Shown here one piece after another: positions 34,499-46,022 of a stretch of DNA of 64,000 nt. A program made the translations under genes and the position numbers. The DNA comes from Lampris incognitus (Eukaryota; Chordata; Actinopteri; Lampriformes; Lampridae): assembly GCF_029633865.1 (NCBI RefSeq), contig NC_079216.1, positions 21,778,519 to 21,842,518 of the forward strand, read 5' to 3'. Under the pieces are notes generated by a model. It made no database searches, was not told where the DNA came from, and saw only the letters and a list, made by a program, of their open reading frames with translations. The number at the start of each line of letters is the position of its first letter. Position 1 is the stretch's first letter.

Positions 34499-35632
34499 TT
34501 TGTTTATACAATTTACAGAACACAACATTTAGTGAGGAGTTTACACTATTCTCTTGAGCTCTGCAGAATATCAACCTTTCTCTACACTGACCCTCCTCAA
34601 ATGATTATTTAGACTATTTATTAACCTCAAGTGGCCTCAAATTATTTTTTTCAATACTATAAATGAAAGGGGGCAGAGAAACAAGGGAAAGATTCCATCT
34701 GTGAGGAAAAAGAGAATGCAGTAATGTCGGCAAACTGACTTTAGATCAGGAAGTGCCCAGGGATCATCTAATAATAATGAAATAGTCATCTTTCTCTTCT
34801 TAAACGATATTGCTAGGGTAGGCGGTCAAGACGATCTGAACACTGTTAGAAGAAATGCATCCTGGAATGCCATTACCATGTTCTTGCGTTGCATATTACA
34901 TCACCAGAAATGATACTGAACTTCTTGAAATGGCTCTGCAGCTTAGCAAGTCATGCACCCAGTGTTCAGAATAGCCGTACAGTATATGAGTGCTCAGTGT
35001 TGACAGGTTTATATGAGTGGCAGTGACAGGCCACTGTGCATATTCCACCATAAGGTCATTCAGAGTCATGGCTATGAAATAGGTAGTAGTAGTAGTAGTA
35101 ATTAGAACATTAAACTGTATTTCAGGCAATACTGTTGCTTAGATATATAGGGAACAGTGAGTCTCTTCTGTACAAAATGCATGTAAGATGTAGAGCCTGA
35201 TTAGAAGCACCGATGTGAGACTGTGTCCTAATGTATGAGGTTGAAATACAGTTACACGGCTGGTAGAACATGAAGTACAAAGAACTGCAGTGATACTAGG
35301 TATTGGTGCTGGATAATATCGATATAATACCAATGGCTTTGTAGATAACCGGCATGAAAGCTATATTGGTGGCTATCTGTCAACTATATCAGGTATATCA
35401 AGTGAGAAGATAGATCAGATCAGTAAGACTATATGCTCCTTAATTGGGAATTTTTGTAATGGTAATATTTTCAAATTTTGGTCTACTATCAAGTTCATAG
35501 CCTTTGGAAACTAATAACACTGAAACAGCCTGAACATGAATGTGTTTGTGTTTTGTTTCCTGTTCAGCTGAGGCATGTCTGTAAATGGCAGACAGATCTG
35601 AACTCGGCTAATAAGCCAGCCAAGTCACACAC
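34499..35632. other. intronic sequence left of the BEL/Pao tandem
   Basis: Unique-looking, AT-rich, with a short (TAG)n run near 35086. No gene recognised. The sequence at 35628-35632 (CACAC side) shows no direct-repeat partner beyond 44882. Confidence 0.35.
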
Positions 35633-36222
35633 TGTGCCGCCGGATCCTAAATGAACGGTGGCTTTTATTTTGACATGGAAGGAAGTTGAGTTTGGCGGTT
35701 GTCGTGCATAGGCCACGAAGAAGAAGAAAAAAAAATCACGAAGAAGAAGAAAGATAAGGGGAGCACACGACGGGAGAGACAGAGAGTGTGGCGTGAGCTG
35801 CAGATGCGTGCTATCTGAGAGCCAACTAGTCACAGTTAAACCAAAATTGGAGCGGGGAGAGCTTCATCTTGCTGGCCGTCTACAGGGATGCCACTGGTGG
35901 GCTAATTAATCCTTTTTTGTCATTAGAATTCATTGTTGGTTAGCGTTACTGTTATAATTCATTGCTAGTTAGCATTCTGGTATTAGGCTAATGTTAAAAC
36001 TGTTAGCTAATCACTCATACTGCCTTGCTGTGTAGTTTATCTCACGTGTAATTCAGTTGGCTTGAGGTTAGCCATGTTCTGTGCAATTAAGTGCAATGTG
36101 TATGGTTATATATCGATTTAATTTGGTAAGGGCTGTAGAATATGAGTGAGATTAATTTGGTTCATACCCTTAAAAAGAAAGATTAAGTAAAAAATTTGGT
36201 TTATTTTTCTGTACTTGTGGAA
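35633..36222 (+). repeat. BEL/Pao LTR 1 (left outer)
   Basis: Starts TGTGCCGCCGGATCC; the right boundary is within ~6 bases of TGTGGAAT. Compared with LTR3 it carries 17 substitutions plus a ~5-bp insertion (GTTACTGTTATAA) and a longer A-run (nine). Confidence 0.85.
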
Positions 36223-36547
36223 TGAGGTAAAGCAGATTGTTCAAGCTAACCTCTGGACTAGGTATGGGCTAGATGAGCTGGCAGCGGCATTTGGAGAAGC
36301 TGAAAAGGTCTGTGAACATGCTTACAAAATAGTTGTAGAAAGGGTTAACCGTGAAGGCTATGAAGTTCATCTAACTGTATTGGAAAAATTGATCAAGGAA
36401 GCATCTAAAGTTCTGTCAATATGGGAGCCATGGATCCCCACAATGGAGGGAGGTGACTTTCAAAAAAGAATCAGGGGCCTGAAAGTAGCCAACAATGAGC
36501 TTGAGGTAAGAAAGGCCGAGTTTGCCAGAGCACGGATGGTTGCTTAG
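36215..36547 (+). pseudogene. BEL/Pao Gag N-terminal fragment, copy 1
   Basis: A 110-codon frame starting at the LTR/internal boundary without an ATG, so it was probably part of a longer precursor. It is helical and charged (EKVCEHAYKIVVERVNREGY, LEKLIKEASKVL). It ends at TAG 36545, before the DUF1759-like part that resumes near 36610 in another frame. Confidence 0.6.
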
Positions 36548-36609
36548 GAAGAGCAGGCTTCAGCAGCTATAGGTGTGAGAACAGAACCAACAGACAGATA
36601 ATGACAACG

Positions 36610-37563
36610 GTAACAATTAAGCCAACTAAGCTACCTAAATTCAGTGGCTGCAAGAGAGATTTCTATCGCTGGAAGAAGGACTGGGATAGCCTGCAAAAGC
36701 AGGGTTAGCCGACCGGTTCAGCTGAGGTCACAAAGGTCCAGCTTCTTGACAGCATGGATGAGAAGATTGCTAGAGACCTTAGGCTGTCGACTTACAACAC
36801 AGCTGAGGACATATTCAGAGTGCTGGCAAACAGGCATGGTGATAAGTCCACCATCGCTTTAGTAATTATTGAAGAGCAGGAGGAAATCCCACCTATGAAA
36901 GGAAACCAGCCAAGGAAAGTGATAGACCTAATCCAGACAGTAGAAAAAGCCCTTTCAGATTTCACTGATCTTGGGAGTACTGGTTCCATCAAAAACCCGT
37001 TGGTGGTAAGGTCCATAGAGAGCAAGCTTCCTGAATTTGTGAAGAAAGAATGGATTGTCTTCATGGTTGATCCCAATAATGGTGTCACACAAGACAATCA
37101 TTTTGACATGCTTCTCACATTCCTGAAAAGGCAGGAGGAGATCTTTGAGAGACAGGAGCACCTTAAAATAATAGACAAATCAGATAAAACAGAAACGAAA
37201 TTTAACAAAGAATATGCCTCAACTAAAGCCACCAAGAAAGGTGACACTGAAGATGGGTATATTGTCTGTGAAGATGAGAAGCACAAAGACAAAATCTTCT
37301 TCTGCAAAAAATTTAAAGGTTTGAAGCTGTCAGAAAAGGAAACTGTAGTTAAAATGATTGGTGCATGCAGGGAGTGCTTAGGGTGCCATAAGAATGATGA
37401 CGGCTGTAAAGATTATTATCTGTGCAGAAACAAGGACTGCAGAAAGAGAGAAGAAAGAAGTGATGATCTGACGACCATCACTTCTTTCTCTGCCCAAGAG
37501 GAGAAGCCAAGAGAGGTGACTGGCAGGAAATTCAGAAAGACAGCAGAAACAAAAGGGGCCTAA
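36610..37563 (+). pseudogene. BEL/Pao Gag central part and zinc knuckle, copy 1
   Basis: After LPKFSG...FYRWKKDWDSLQK an in-frame TAG (36706) interrupts. The long frame 36754-37563 then reads MDEKIARDLRLSTYNTAEDI, a self-association-type Gag domain, and CRECLGCHKNDDGCKDYYLC (~37365-37430), an unusual Cys/His knuckle that would bind RNA. It ends TAA at 37561. The identical frame and breaks recur 4330 bp downstream. Confidence 0.8.
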
Positions 37564-37583
37564 TAGAGGAACAGGAGAAGTTC

Positions 37584-37931
37584 ATGAGTGAACTTTCCCC
37601 AGAGTTAGCAGAAAGGTGCAGGAAGGCATTCACCAACAAGTCTGCAAAGGTAAACTCTGCTGCTAAGTCCCAGTTGGGAATTTTGAAAGAAAATGGGCTG
37701 TGGGAGCTCCCTGTTATCATTTTGCTGATAGACATAACTGCTAATGCAGGGCAGAAGATTGGGACCTTGGTAGACCTGGCTTCAGACACCAACTACATCA
37801 CCCATGAAGCTGCCAACAGGTTGAATCTGAGGAGTGAAAAGATTACACTAGTTGTGCATGGAGTCAGTGGAATGACCAATAAAGTAGCCACAAAAAAGAT
37901 ATCTGCTCAGGGTCCGAGTCAAAACCTCTAA
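37584..37931 (+). pseudogene. BEL/Pao aspartic protease region, copy 1
   Basis: A 115-codon stretch. GTLVDLASDTNYITHEAANR resembles the retropepsin active site plus flap-proximal region, but the catalytic D-S/T-G is not canonical (DLASDT), so activity is doubtful. Downstream to ~38150 another frame shows the linker that normally precedes the RT (LVRPEQLKRFFPEIEL, EKIEWLISHRE). The RT itself is absent. Confidence 0.65.
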
Positions 37932-38155
37932 GGGAACTGAGAAAGCTCACGAACTTGTCTGCTACGACCTGAATGAAATTGCCAAAATTAGCAAGTTAGT
38001 CAGGCCTGAACAGCTTAAGAGGTTCTTCCCAGAAATTGAGCTCGAAGAGCTAAAAAAACCTGAGAAGATTGAGTGGCTTATCAGTCACAGAGAAGCGAGA
38101 CTCACCCCGCAAAGGGTTGAAGTTGTGGGAGACCTTGTTTTGAGGGATAGCCATC

Positions 38156-38572
38156 TTGGAAAGACTGTGGGCGAAGCACCCTGACCTGTTTGAGGAAATA
38201 AATGTGATCGCACATAAGTCGAAGACACACTTTGCTCGTTCCGTGAGAACAGCTGCTGTCAAGTATGAGGAGGTCACTGGTGAAGTCCCCTTCAAAACAA
38301 AGGCAGTTCACCTGCAAAATGCCATGGTTGACAGCCACACAGTATTGGGAGCCCTTCAACGAGATGATACTGCTTGGCAGAGTGGACCGAAGTTCTTGAG
38401 ATTGCCATCGGAAAAATGGCCAGTAAAGTCTGCTGGAGATGTTGTGGCTAACGCAAGGGACAGCGTCAACAAGCTGCAGAGGAAGGCATTTTCAGCAATG
38501 GTAACAAGAGCTCAGGTAAAGAGAGGCCCAGGGGCCATCCCTCAGGAGAACCCCAAGGTTAAAGAATCGTAG
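38156..38572 (+). pseudogene. BEL/Pao linker between RNase H and integrase, copy 1
   Basis: Contains LWAKHPDLFEEINVIAHKSK, a pre-RT block, fused directly to GPKFLRLPSEKWPVKSAG, which in BEL/Pao elements follows RNase H. The fusion marks an internal deletion of the RT and RNase H region at about 38270-38370. It ends TAG 38570. Confidence 0.7.
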
Positions 38573-38638
38573 ATAAGAAACGTTGCTAACCTGACTCAAC
38601 CCGTTCTCTGCTCAGACACATCTGAACCTGATGTAGGA

Positions 38639-39478
38639 ATGAGGTTGGATGGGCCTTTACCGAGAATAATATGTGCCGGCTCAGTTGTCAAAAACCTTCT
38701 TGATGTGAAGAAGTTCAGCAGTTTGTCTAGGTTGGTCGGAGTCCTTGCTTGGGTGTGGCGAGCCGCTAACAAGTGGTTGGGCCTGAAGAGCCAGGTCACA
38801 AAGCAGGCAAAATGGAAGGCACTACCCTCAAATGAAAAACCCAGAGTGCTTGTGCTTAATGTCAAAGACCATGAGTATGCCTTTAGAGACCTCTGTTTAG
38901 CAGCTCAGGAAGGTGTGACATTCTCTGACACGACACTCAACAAGTTAGTGGTGTTTAAAGACAAAGATTCTGGACTTCTTATCTGCAGAGCCAGGATCCA
39001 GTCCTTCAGCGAAGAAAACACTGCAATCCCCATTCTCCCACATGAAGCATGGCTATCTAAATTTCTAGCTAGAGAAGCCCACAGTGCGAATCATGAGGTA
39101 GTAGCAGGAAAACTCTTGAGGATGAGAAGAAAAGCCTGGGTAGTTAAAGGTCGAAGAATAGACAAAAAGGTGGTAGATGGATGTGTGACATGTAGGAAAG
39201 CGAAAGCAAATTGTTGTCAATCGATAATGAGTGACCTCCCACCAGAGCGGGCAGGACCAGCAGCTCCAGTTGAGTTCACCACCATGGACCTGTTTGGGCC
39301 CTATCAAGTAAAAGATGAGGTGAGGAAGCGAATAAAGCTACAAGTCTGGGGAGTTGTATTCAGCTGCATTGCATCCAGGGCCATGAACGCTGATATTGTT
39401 GGTGACCTGTCAGCAGAGGGATTTCTGCTTACCTACCAAGGGTTTACATCATCGAGAGGGGACCCAGAAGACTTCTAA
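38639..39478 (+). pseudogene. BEL/Pao integrase N-terminal part, copy 1
   Basis: 279 codons. The zinc-binding region is REAHSANHEV...CVTCRKAKANC (about 39075-39220), then the first integrase Asp in TTMDLFGPYQVK (~39280) and WGVVFSCIASRA. It stops after SSRGDPEDF, exactly where the second catalytic Asp should follow. The central core with the second Asp and the Glu is deleted, so the enzyme cannot act. Confidence 0.8.
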
Positions 39479-39502
39479 TTCGATGGTTACCCCTACAAGA
39501 GG

Positions 39503-39922
39503 TTGAGAGCCATCCAATCAGAGGTAAACAAGTTCTGGAGGAAGTGGTGTCAGTTGGCAGGTCCGAACCTGTTTGTCAGGAGCAAGTGGCGCACGAGAGA
39601 GAGGAATCTTGCTGTAGGGGATGTTATGTGGCTAGCAGATCAGAATTCCTTGAGAGGTCAGTTGAAGTTGGCGAGGGTGATCAGTGTAAATGCTGACAAG
39701 AAAGGCATTGTGAGAGACGCCAATGTCCGGACATTTCCCAGCTACCGAGTTATGATTAAGAAACCGGCTCATGAGAGAGCCATGAGTAGGAGTGCAAGAA
39801 GTGGGAAGAAGCCCATCAGCAAGATTCCTGCCACAATTCTTCACAGAGCTGTCAGGCGTCCGGTTGTCCTGCTTCCAGTTGAGGAGCAACAAAGAGTAGA
39901 CTCGGCAGTCTCAGGGAAATAG
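39503..39922 (+). pseudogene. BEL/Pao integrase C-terminal domain, copy 1
   Basis: Reads VGDVMWLADQNSLRGQLKLA and VRDANVRTFPSYRVMIK, the BEL/Pao integrase C-terminal fold (LxxGDxV...W plus RPVxxL equivalent). It ends TAG at 39920. A purine-rich tract, CTCAAGTGGGAGG (39956-39968), lies immediately before the next LTR and would be the polypurine tract. Confidence 0.7.
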
Positions 39923-39968
39923 TGATGTGAGCTCCTTGGGTTCAGTAACCAGGAGCTCAAGTGGGAGG

Positions 39969-40552
39969 TGTGCTGCCGGATCCTAAATGAACGGCGGCTT
40001 TTATTTTGACAGGGAAGGAAGTTGAGTTTGGTGGTTGTCATGCATAGGCCACGAAGAAGAAGAAAAAAAATCACGAAGAAGAAGAAAGATAAGGGGAGCT
40101 CACGACGGAAGAGACGGAGAGTGTGGCATGAGCTGCAGATGCGTGCCATCTGAGAGCCAACTAGTCACAGTTAAACCAAAATTGGAGTGGGGAGAGCTTC
40201 ATCTTGCTGGCCGTCTACAGGGATGCCACTGGTGGGCTAATTAATCCTTTTTTGTCATTAGAATTCATTGGTGGTTAGCGTTTATAATTCATTGCTAGTT
40301 AGCATTCTGGTATTAGGCTAATGTTAAAACGGTTAGCTAATCACTCATATTGCCTTGCTGTGTAGTTTATCTCACGTGTAATTCAGTTGGCTTGAGGTTA
40401 GCCATGTTCTGTGCAATTAAGTGCAATGTGTATGGTTATATATCGATTTAATTTGGTAAGGGCTGTAGAATATGAGTGAGATTAATTTGGTTCATACCCT
40501 TAAAAAGAAAGATTAAGTAAAAAATTTGGTTTATTTTTCTGTACTTGTGGAA
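39969..40552 (+). repeat. BEL/Pao LTR 2 (central, mosaic)
   Basis: Serves as the 3' LTR of copy 1 and the 5' LTR of copy 2. Left of ~40350 it matches LTR3 at all 13 diagnostic substitutions and lacks the 5-bp insertion of LTR1. Right of 40463 it matches LTR1 at all four diagnostic sites. It also has one private base (C at ~40147). Confidence 0.88.
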
Positions 40553-43500
40553 TGAGGTAAAGCAGATTGTTCAAGCTAACCTCTGGACTAGGTATGGGCT
40601 AGATGAGCTGGCAGCGGCATTTGGAGAAGCTGAAAAGGTCTGTGAACATGCTTACAAAATAGTTGTAGAAAGGGTTAACCGTGAAGGCTATGAAGTTCAT
40701 CTAACTGTATTGGAAAAATTGATCAAGGAAGCATCTAAAGTTCTGTCAATATGGGAGCCATGGATCCCCACAATGGAGGGAGGTGACTTTCAAAAAAGAA
40801 TCAGGGGCCTGAAAGTAGCCAACAATGAGCTTGAGGTAAGAAAGGCCGAGTTTGCCAGAGCACGGATGGTTGCTTAGGAAGAGCAGGCTTCAGCAGCTAT
40901 AGGTGTGAGAACAGAACCAACAGACAGATAATGACAACGGTAACAATTAAGCCAACTAAGCTACCTAAATTCAGTGGCTGCAAGAGAGATTTCTATCGCT
41001 GGAAGAAGGACTGGGATAGCCTGCAAAAGCAGGGTTAGCCTACCGGTTCAGCTGAGGTCACAAAGGTCCAGCTTCTTGACAGCATGGATGAGAAGATTGC
41101 TAGAGACCTTAGGCTGTCGACTTACAACACAGCTGAGGACATATTCAGAGTGCTGGCAAACAGGCATGGTGATAAGTCCACCATCGCTTTAGTAATTATT
41201 GAAGAGCAGGAGGAAATCCCACCTATGAAAGGAAACCAGCCAAGGAAAGTGATAGACCTAATCCAGACAGTAGAAAAAGCCCTTTCAGATTTCACTGATC
41301 TTGGGAGTACTGGTTCCATCAAAAACCCGTTGGTGGTAAGGTCCATAGAGAGCAAGCTTCCTGAATTTGTGAAGAAAGAATGGATTGTCTTCATGGTTGA
41401 TCCCAATAATGGTGTCACACAAGACAATCATTTTGACATGCTTCTCACATTCCTGAAAAGGCAGGAGGAGATCTTTGAGAGACAGGAGCACCTTAAAATA
41501 ATAGACAAATCAGATAAAACAGAAACGAAATTTAACAAAGAATATGCCTCAACTAAAGCCACCAAGAAAGGTGACACTGAAGATGGGTATATTGTCTGTG
41601 AAGATGAGAAGCACAAAGACAAAATCTTCTTCTGCAAAAAATTTAAAGGTTTGAAGCTGTCAGAAAAGGAAACTGTAGTTAAAATGATTGGTGCATGCAG
41701 GGAGTGCTTAGGGTGCCATAAGAATGATGACGGCTGTAAAGATTATTATCTGTGCAGAAACAAGGACTGCAGAAAGAGAGAAGAAAGAAGTGATGATCTG
41801 ACGACCATCACTTCTTTCTCTGCCCAAGAGGAGAAGCCAAGAGAGGTGACTGGCAGGAAATTCAGAAAGACAGCAGAAACAAAAGGGGCCTAATAGAGGA
41901 ACAGGAGAAGTTCATGAGTGAACTTTCCCCAGAGTTAGCAGAAAGGTGCAGGAAGGCATTCACCAACAAGTCTGCAAAGGTAAACTCTGCTGCTAAGTCC
42001 CAGTTGGGAATTTTGAAAGAAAATGGGCTGTGGGAGCTCCCTGTTATCATTTTGCTGATAGACATAACTGCTAATGCAGGGCAGAAGATTGGGACCTTGG
42101 TAGACCTGGCTTCAGACACCAACTACATCACCCATGAAGCTGCCAACAGGTTGAATCTGAGGAGTGAAAAGATTACACTAGTTGTGCATGGAGTCAGTGG
42201 AATGACCAATAAAGTAGCCACAAAAAAGATATCTGCTCAGGGTCCGAGTCAAAACCTCTAAGGGAACTGAGAAAGCTCACGAACTTGTCTGCTACGACCT
42301 GAATGAAATTGCCAAAATTAGCAAGTTAGTCAGGCCTGAACAGCTTAAGAGGTTCTTCCCAGAAATTGAGCTCGAAGAGCTAAAAAAACCTGAGAAGATT
42401 GAGTGGCTTATCAGTCACAGAGAAGCGAGACTCACCCCGCAAAGGGTTGAAGTTGTGGGAGACCTTGTTTTGAGGGATAGCCATCTTGGAAAGACTGTGG
42501 GCGAAGCACCCTGACCTGTTTGAGGAAATAAATGTGATCGCACATAAGTCGAAGACACACTTTGCTCGTTCCGTGAGAACAGCTGCTGTCAAGTATGAGG
42601 AGGTCACTGGTGAAGTCCCCTTCAAAACAAAGGCAGTTCACCTGCAAAATGCCATGGTTGACAGCCACACAGTATTGGGAGCCCTTCAACGAGATGATAC
42701 TGCTTGGCAGAGTGGACCGAAGTTCTTGAGATTGCCATCGGAAAAATGGCCAGTAAAGTCTGCTGGAGATGTTGTGGCTAACGCAAGGGACAGCGTCAAC
42801 AAGCTGCAGAGGAAGGCATTTTCAGCAATGGTAACAAGAGCTCAGGTAAAGAGAGGCCCAGGGGCCATCCCTCAGGAGAACCCCAAGGTTAAAGAATCGT
42901 AGATAAGAAACGTTGCTAACCTGACTCAACCCGTTCTCTGCTCAGACACATCTGAACCTGATGTAGGAATGAGGTTGGATGGGCCTTTACCGAGAATAAT
43001 ATGTGCCGGCTCAGTTGTCAAAAACCTTCTTGATGTGAAGAAGTTCAGCAGTTTGTCTAGGTTGGTCGGAGTCCTTGCTTGGGTGTGGCGAGCCGCTAAC
43101 AAGTGGTTGGGCCTGAAGAGCCAGGTCACAAAGCAGGCAAAATGGAAGGCACTACCCTCAAATGAAAAACCCAGAGTGCTTGTGCTTAATGTCAAAGACC
43201 ATGAGTATGCCTTTAGAGACCTCTGTTTAGCAGCTCAGGAAGGTGTGACATTCTCTGACACGACACTCAACAAGTTAGTGGTGTTTAAAGACAAAGATTC
43301 TGGACTTCTTATCTGCAGAGCCAGGATCCAGTCCTTCAGCGAAGAAAACACTGCAATCCCCATTCTCCCACATGAAGCATGGCTATCTAAATTTCTAGCT
43401 AGAGAAGCCCACAGTGCGAATCATGAGGTAGTAGCAGGAAAACTCTTGAGGATGAGAAGAAAAGCCTGGGTAGTTAAAGGTCGAAGAATAGACAAAAAGG

Positions 43501-44252
43501 TGGTAGATGGATGTGTGACATGTAGGAAAGCGAAAGCAAATTGTTGTCAATCGATAATGAGTGACCTCCCACCAGAGCGGGCAGGACCAGCAGCTCCAGT
43601 TGAGTTCACCACCATGGACCTGTTTGGGCCCTATCAAGTAAAAGATGAGGTGAGGAAGCGAATAAAGCTACAAGTCTGGGGAGTTGTATTCAGCTGCATT
43701 GCATCCAGGGCCATGAACGCTGATATTGTTGGTGACCTGTCAGCAGAGGGATTTCTGCTTACCTACCAAGGGTTTACATCATCGAGAGGGGACCCAGAAG
43801 ACTTCTAATTCGATGGTTACCCCTACAAGAGGTTGAGAGCCATCCAATCAGAGGTAAACAAGTTCTGGAGGAAGTGGTGTCAGTTGGCAGGTCCGAACCT
43901 GTTTGTCAGGAGCAAGTGGCGCACGAGAGAGAGGAATCTTGCTGTAGGGGATGTTATGTGGCTAGCAGATCAGAATTCCTTGAGAGGTCAGTTGAAGTTG
44001 GCGAGGGTGATCAGTGTAAATGCTGACAAGAAAGGCATTGTGAGAGACGCCAATGTCCGGACATTTCCCAGCTACCGAGTTATGATTAAGAAACCGGCTC
44101 ATGAGAGAGCCATGAGTAGGAGTGCAAGAAGTGGGAAGAAGCCCATCAGCAAGATTCCTGCCACAATTCTTCACAGAGCTGTCAGGCGTCCGGTTGTCCT
44201 GCTTCCAGTTGAGGAGCAACAAAGAGTAGACTCGGCAGTCTCAGGGAAATAG
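40545..44252 (+). pseudogene. BEL/Pao coding remnants, copy 2 (repeat of copy 1)
   Basis: All frames of copy 1 recur 4330 bp downstream: Gag N-terminal fragment 40545-40877, Gag/zinc knuckle 40940-41893, protease region 41914-42261, linker 42486-42902, integrase N-terminus 42969-43808 and integrase C-terminus 43833-44252. Every nonsense codon and both internal deletions are the same, so the damage predates the duplication. The polypurine tract repeats at 44286-44298. Confidence 0.85.
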
Positions 44253-44298
44253 TGATGTGAGCTCCTTGGGTTCAGTAACCAGGAGCTCAAGTGGGAGG

Positions 44299-44882
44299 TG
44301 TGCTGCCGGATCCTAAATGAACGGCGGCTTTTATTTTGACAGGGAAGGAAGTTGAGTTTGGTGGTTGTCATGCATAGGCCACGAAGAAGAAGAAAAAAAT
44401 CACGAAGAAGAAGAAAGATAAGGGGAGCTCACGACGGAAGAGACGGAGAGTGTGGCATGAGCTGCAGATGCGTGCTATCTGAGAGCCAACTAGTCACAGT
44501 TAAACCAAAATTGGAGTGGGGAGAGCTTCATCTTGCTGGCCGTCTACAGGGATGCCACTGGTGGGCTAATTAATCCTTTTTTGTCATTAGAATTCATTGG
44601 TGGTTAGCGTTTATAATTCATTGCTAGTTAGCATTCTGGTATTAGGCTAATGTTAAAACGGTTAGCTAATCACTCATATTGCCTTGCTGTGTAGTTTATC
44701 TCACGTGTAATTCAGTTGGCTTGAGGTTAGCCATGTTCTGTGCAATTAAGTGCAATGTGTATGGTTATATATCGATTTAATTTGGTAAGGGATGTAGAAT
44801 ATGAGTGAGATTAATTTTGTTCATACCCTTAAAAAGAAAGATTAAGTAAAAAATGAGGTTTATTTTTCTGTACTTGTGGAAT
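44299..44882 (+). repeat. BEL/Pao LTR 3 (right outer)
   Basis: Starts TGTGCTGCCGGATCC. It differs from both other LTRs near its right end (GGGATGTAG, AATTTTGTTC, AAAATGAGG), has the shortest A-run (seven) and ends near TGTGGAAT before host AAAATTAGC. Confidence 0.85.
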
Positions 44883-45107
44883 AAAATTAGCAGTAATGGC
44901 AGCATTATTTATTTATTTTTTCTCTTTTTGTATTGTAAAGATTTTCAGCCTAACAACACAATCATCAAAAAGCTTGAAAGTTGAAATAATTCAATTACAA
45001 CAAGACTAAAGAAGATTGCTGTTCGAGTTGTGACATAAACTCCCTGTTGTTGGCTAAGGCCTTTTTCAAGTTTGGCAGGAGCTGAAGCAAATTCCCCTAA
45101 ATAACGT

Positions 45108-45144
<37 letters not shown>
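45108..45144. repeat. (AC)n microsatellite
   Basis: About eighteen AC units right of the tandem. Confidence 0.9.
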
Positions 45145-45148
<4 letters not shown>

Positions 45149-45262
45149 CATATGTGGCGATATAGATACTGTCAACCACTTCCTGTACCAGCCCTCTCAG
45201 AATGCATGCTGCTAGATGAAGTTATATATAACCTAGAAAGGCTGTTAACTTTCCCTTAGCAT

Positions 45263-45487
45263 CACAGAAAGTTGAGTCAGTTCAACTGGACACAACGTTT
45301 ATTGGGAGAAACGTTTCATCACTCATCTAAGTGACCTCTTCAGTCTCAACTGACTGCAGGTATCCCCACCCTTATAAACAATACATATAAACAATACAGT
45401 GGCATAATGACCCAAACCAATGACCAGTTTCATATGCAAATAGGCTTGACCATTAACTAGCATTACAATGGCCATGTGTAACTTGAT
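45263..45487 (-). mobile_element. Penelope-like element 3' end, minus strand (detached)
   Basis: Homologous to 31996-32240: CAGAAAGTTGAGTCAGTTCA, GTGACCTCTTCAGTCTCAAC, TATCCCCACCCTTATAAAC, CAATGGCCATGTGTA. It stops within ~25 bases of the point where the main copy resumes at 50036, so both are probably parts of one element split by the BEL/Pao insertion. Confidence 0.7.
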
Positions 45488-45524
45488 GGGCCACGGGCAC
45501 CTGACTCAACGGTATAAGTAACGA

Positions 45525-45950
45525 GTGCTTCTCAGCCACTTGAAGCTCCCCAGTGCCCTCCACCTAGCAAAGGCTTACATGTATGACCCTCGGCCTTATA
45601 CTGCTGCATTGCAAGCCTTGCAAGACAAATACGGTCCGCCCCGACAGCTCATCCAGTCAGAGCTAGGTGCCATCCTCAACTCCCCTAAATTCAAGTGTGG
45701 TGACACTGACGCCTTTGACTTCTTCACCCTGTCCATCCAGTCTCTGGTGGGCATGCTTGGGACACTTGAAGGGCCTAACGGGTACGAGTTGAGCTGTGGA
45801 TCCCACGTCGACCAGCTCCTAAGGAAGATGCCTCCGTCATGCAGAGATGGATTTGTCGAATATTGTCTGAGCCGCAGCATTCTCCGGGCAGGGTCAGACA
45901 TGACATACACTCTGCCTGACCTGGCAGCCTGGCTCCAGATGAAGTCATAA
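45525..45950 (+). pseudogene. BEL/Pao Gag fragment (second element)
   Basis: 141 codons with LHLAKAYMYDPRPYTAALQA and LQDKYGPPRQLIQSELGAIL, typical of the BEL/Pao Gag DUF1759-like domain. The N-terminus is cut off at the Penelope junction. It ends TAA 45948. Confidence 0.75.
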
Positions 45951-46022
45951 GCTAAACGCCTCTCAAGCCAAGCTTCAGCACTCTACCAGTGTGATGCACC
46001 CAAGCCAGCCAAGAAGAATCGT

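Larger units (their letters stand above)
35633..44882 (+). mobile_element. tandem BEL/Pao-type retroelements: LTR-internal-LTR-internal-LTR
   Basis: Two internal regions, ~3.75 kb each, lie head to tail between three LTRs of ~585 bp, with an exact period of 4330 bp. BEL/Pao assignment rests on the Gag region with TAEDIFRVLANRHGD (DUF1759-like), an atypical Cys/His knuckle, aspartic protease, an H/C zinc region and the integrase start TTMDLFGPY. Both copies lack the reverse transcriptase and RNase H region and the second half of the integrase core. I noticed one base difference between internals (36711 G, 41041 T). The central LTR is a mosaic of the outer two. Confidence 0.92.

Noticed and set aside
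35628-44887. Target site duplication of the BEL/Pao tandem
   Set aside because: CACAC on the left has no matching direct repeat after LTR3 (AAAAT), so none is claimed.
45000-45490. 5' LTR for the second BEL/Pao element
   Set aside because: The sequence left of the Gag remnant is a Penelope 3' end and shows no match to 49181-49776.
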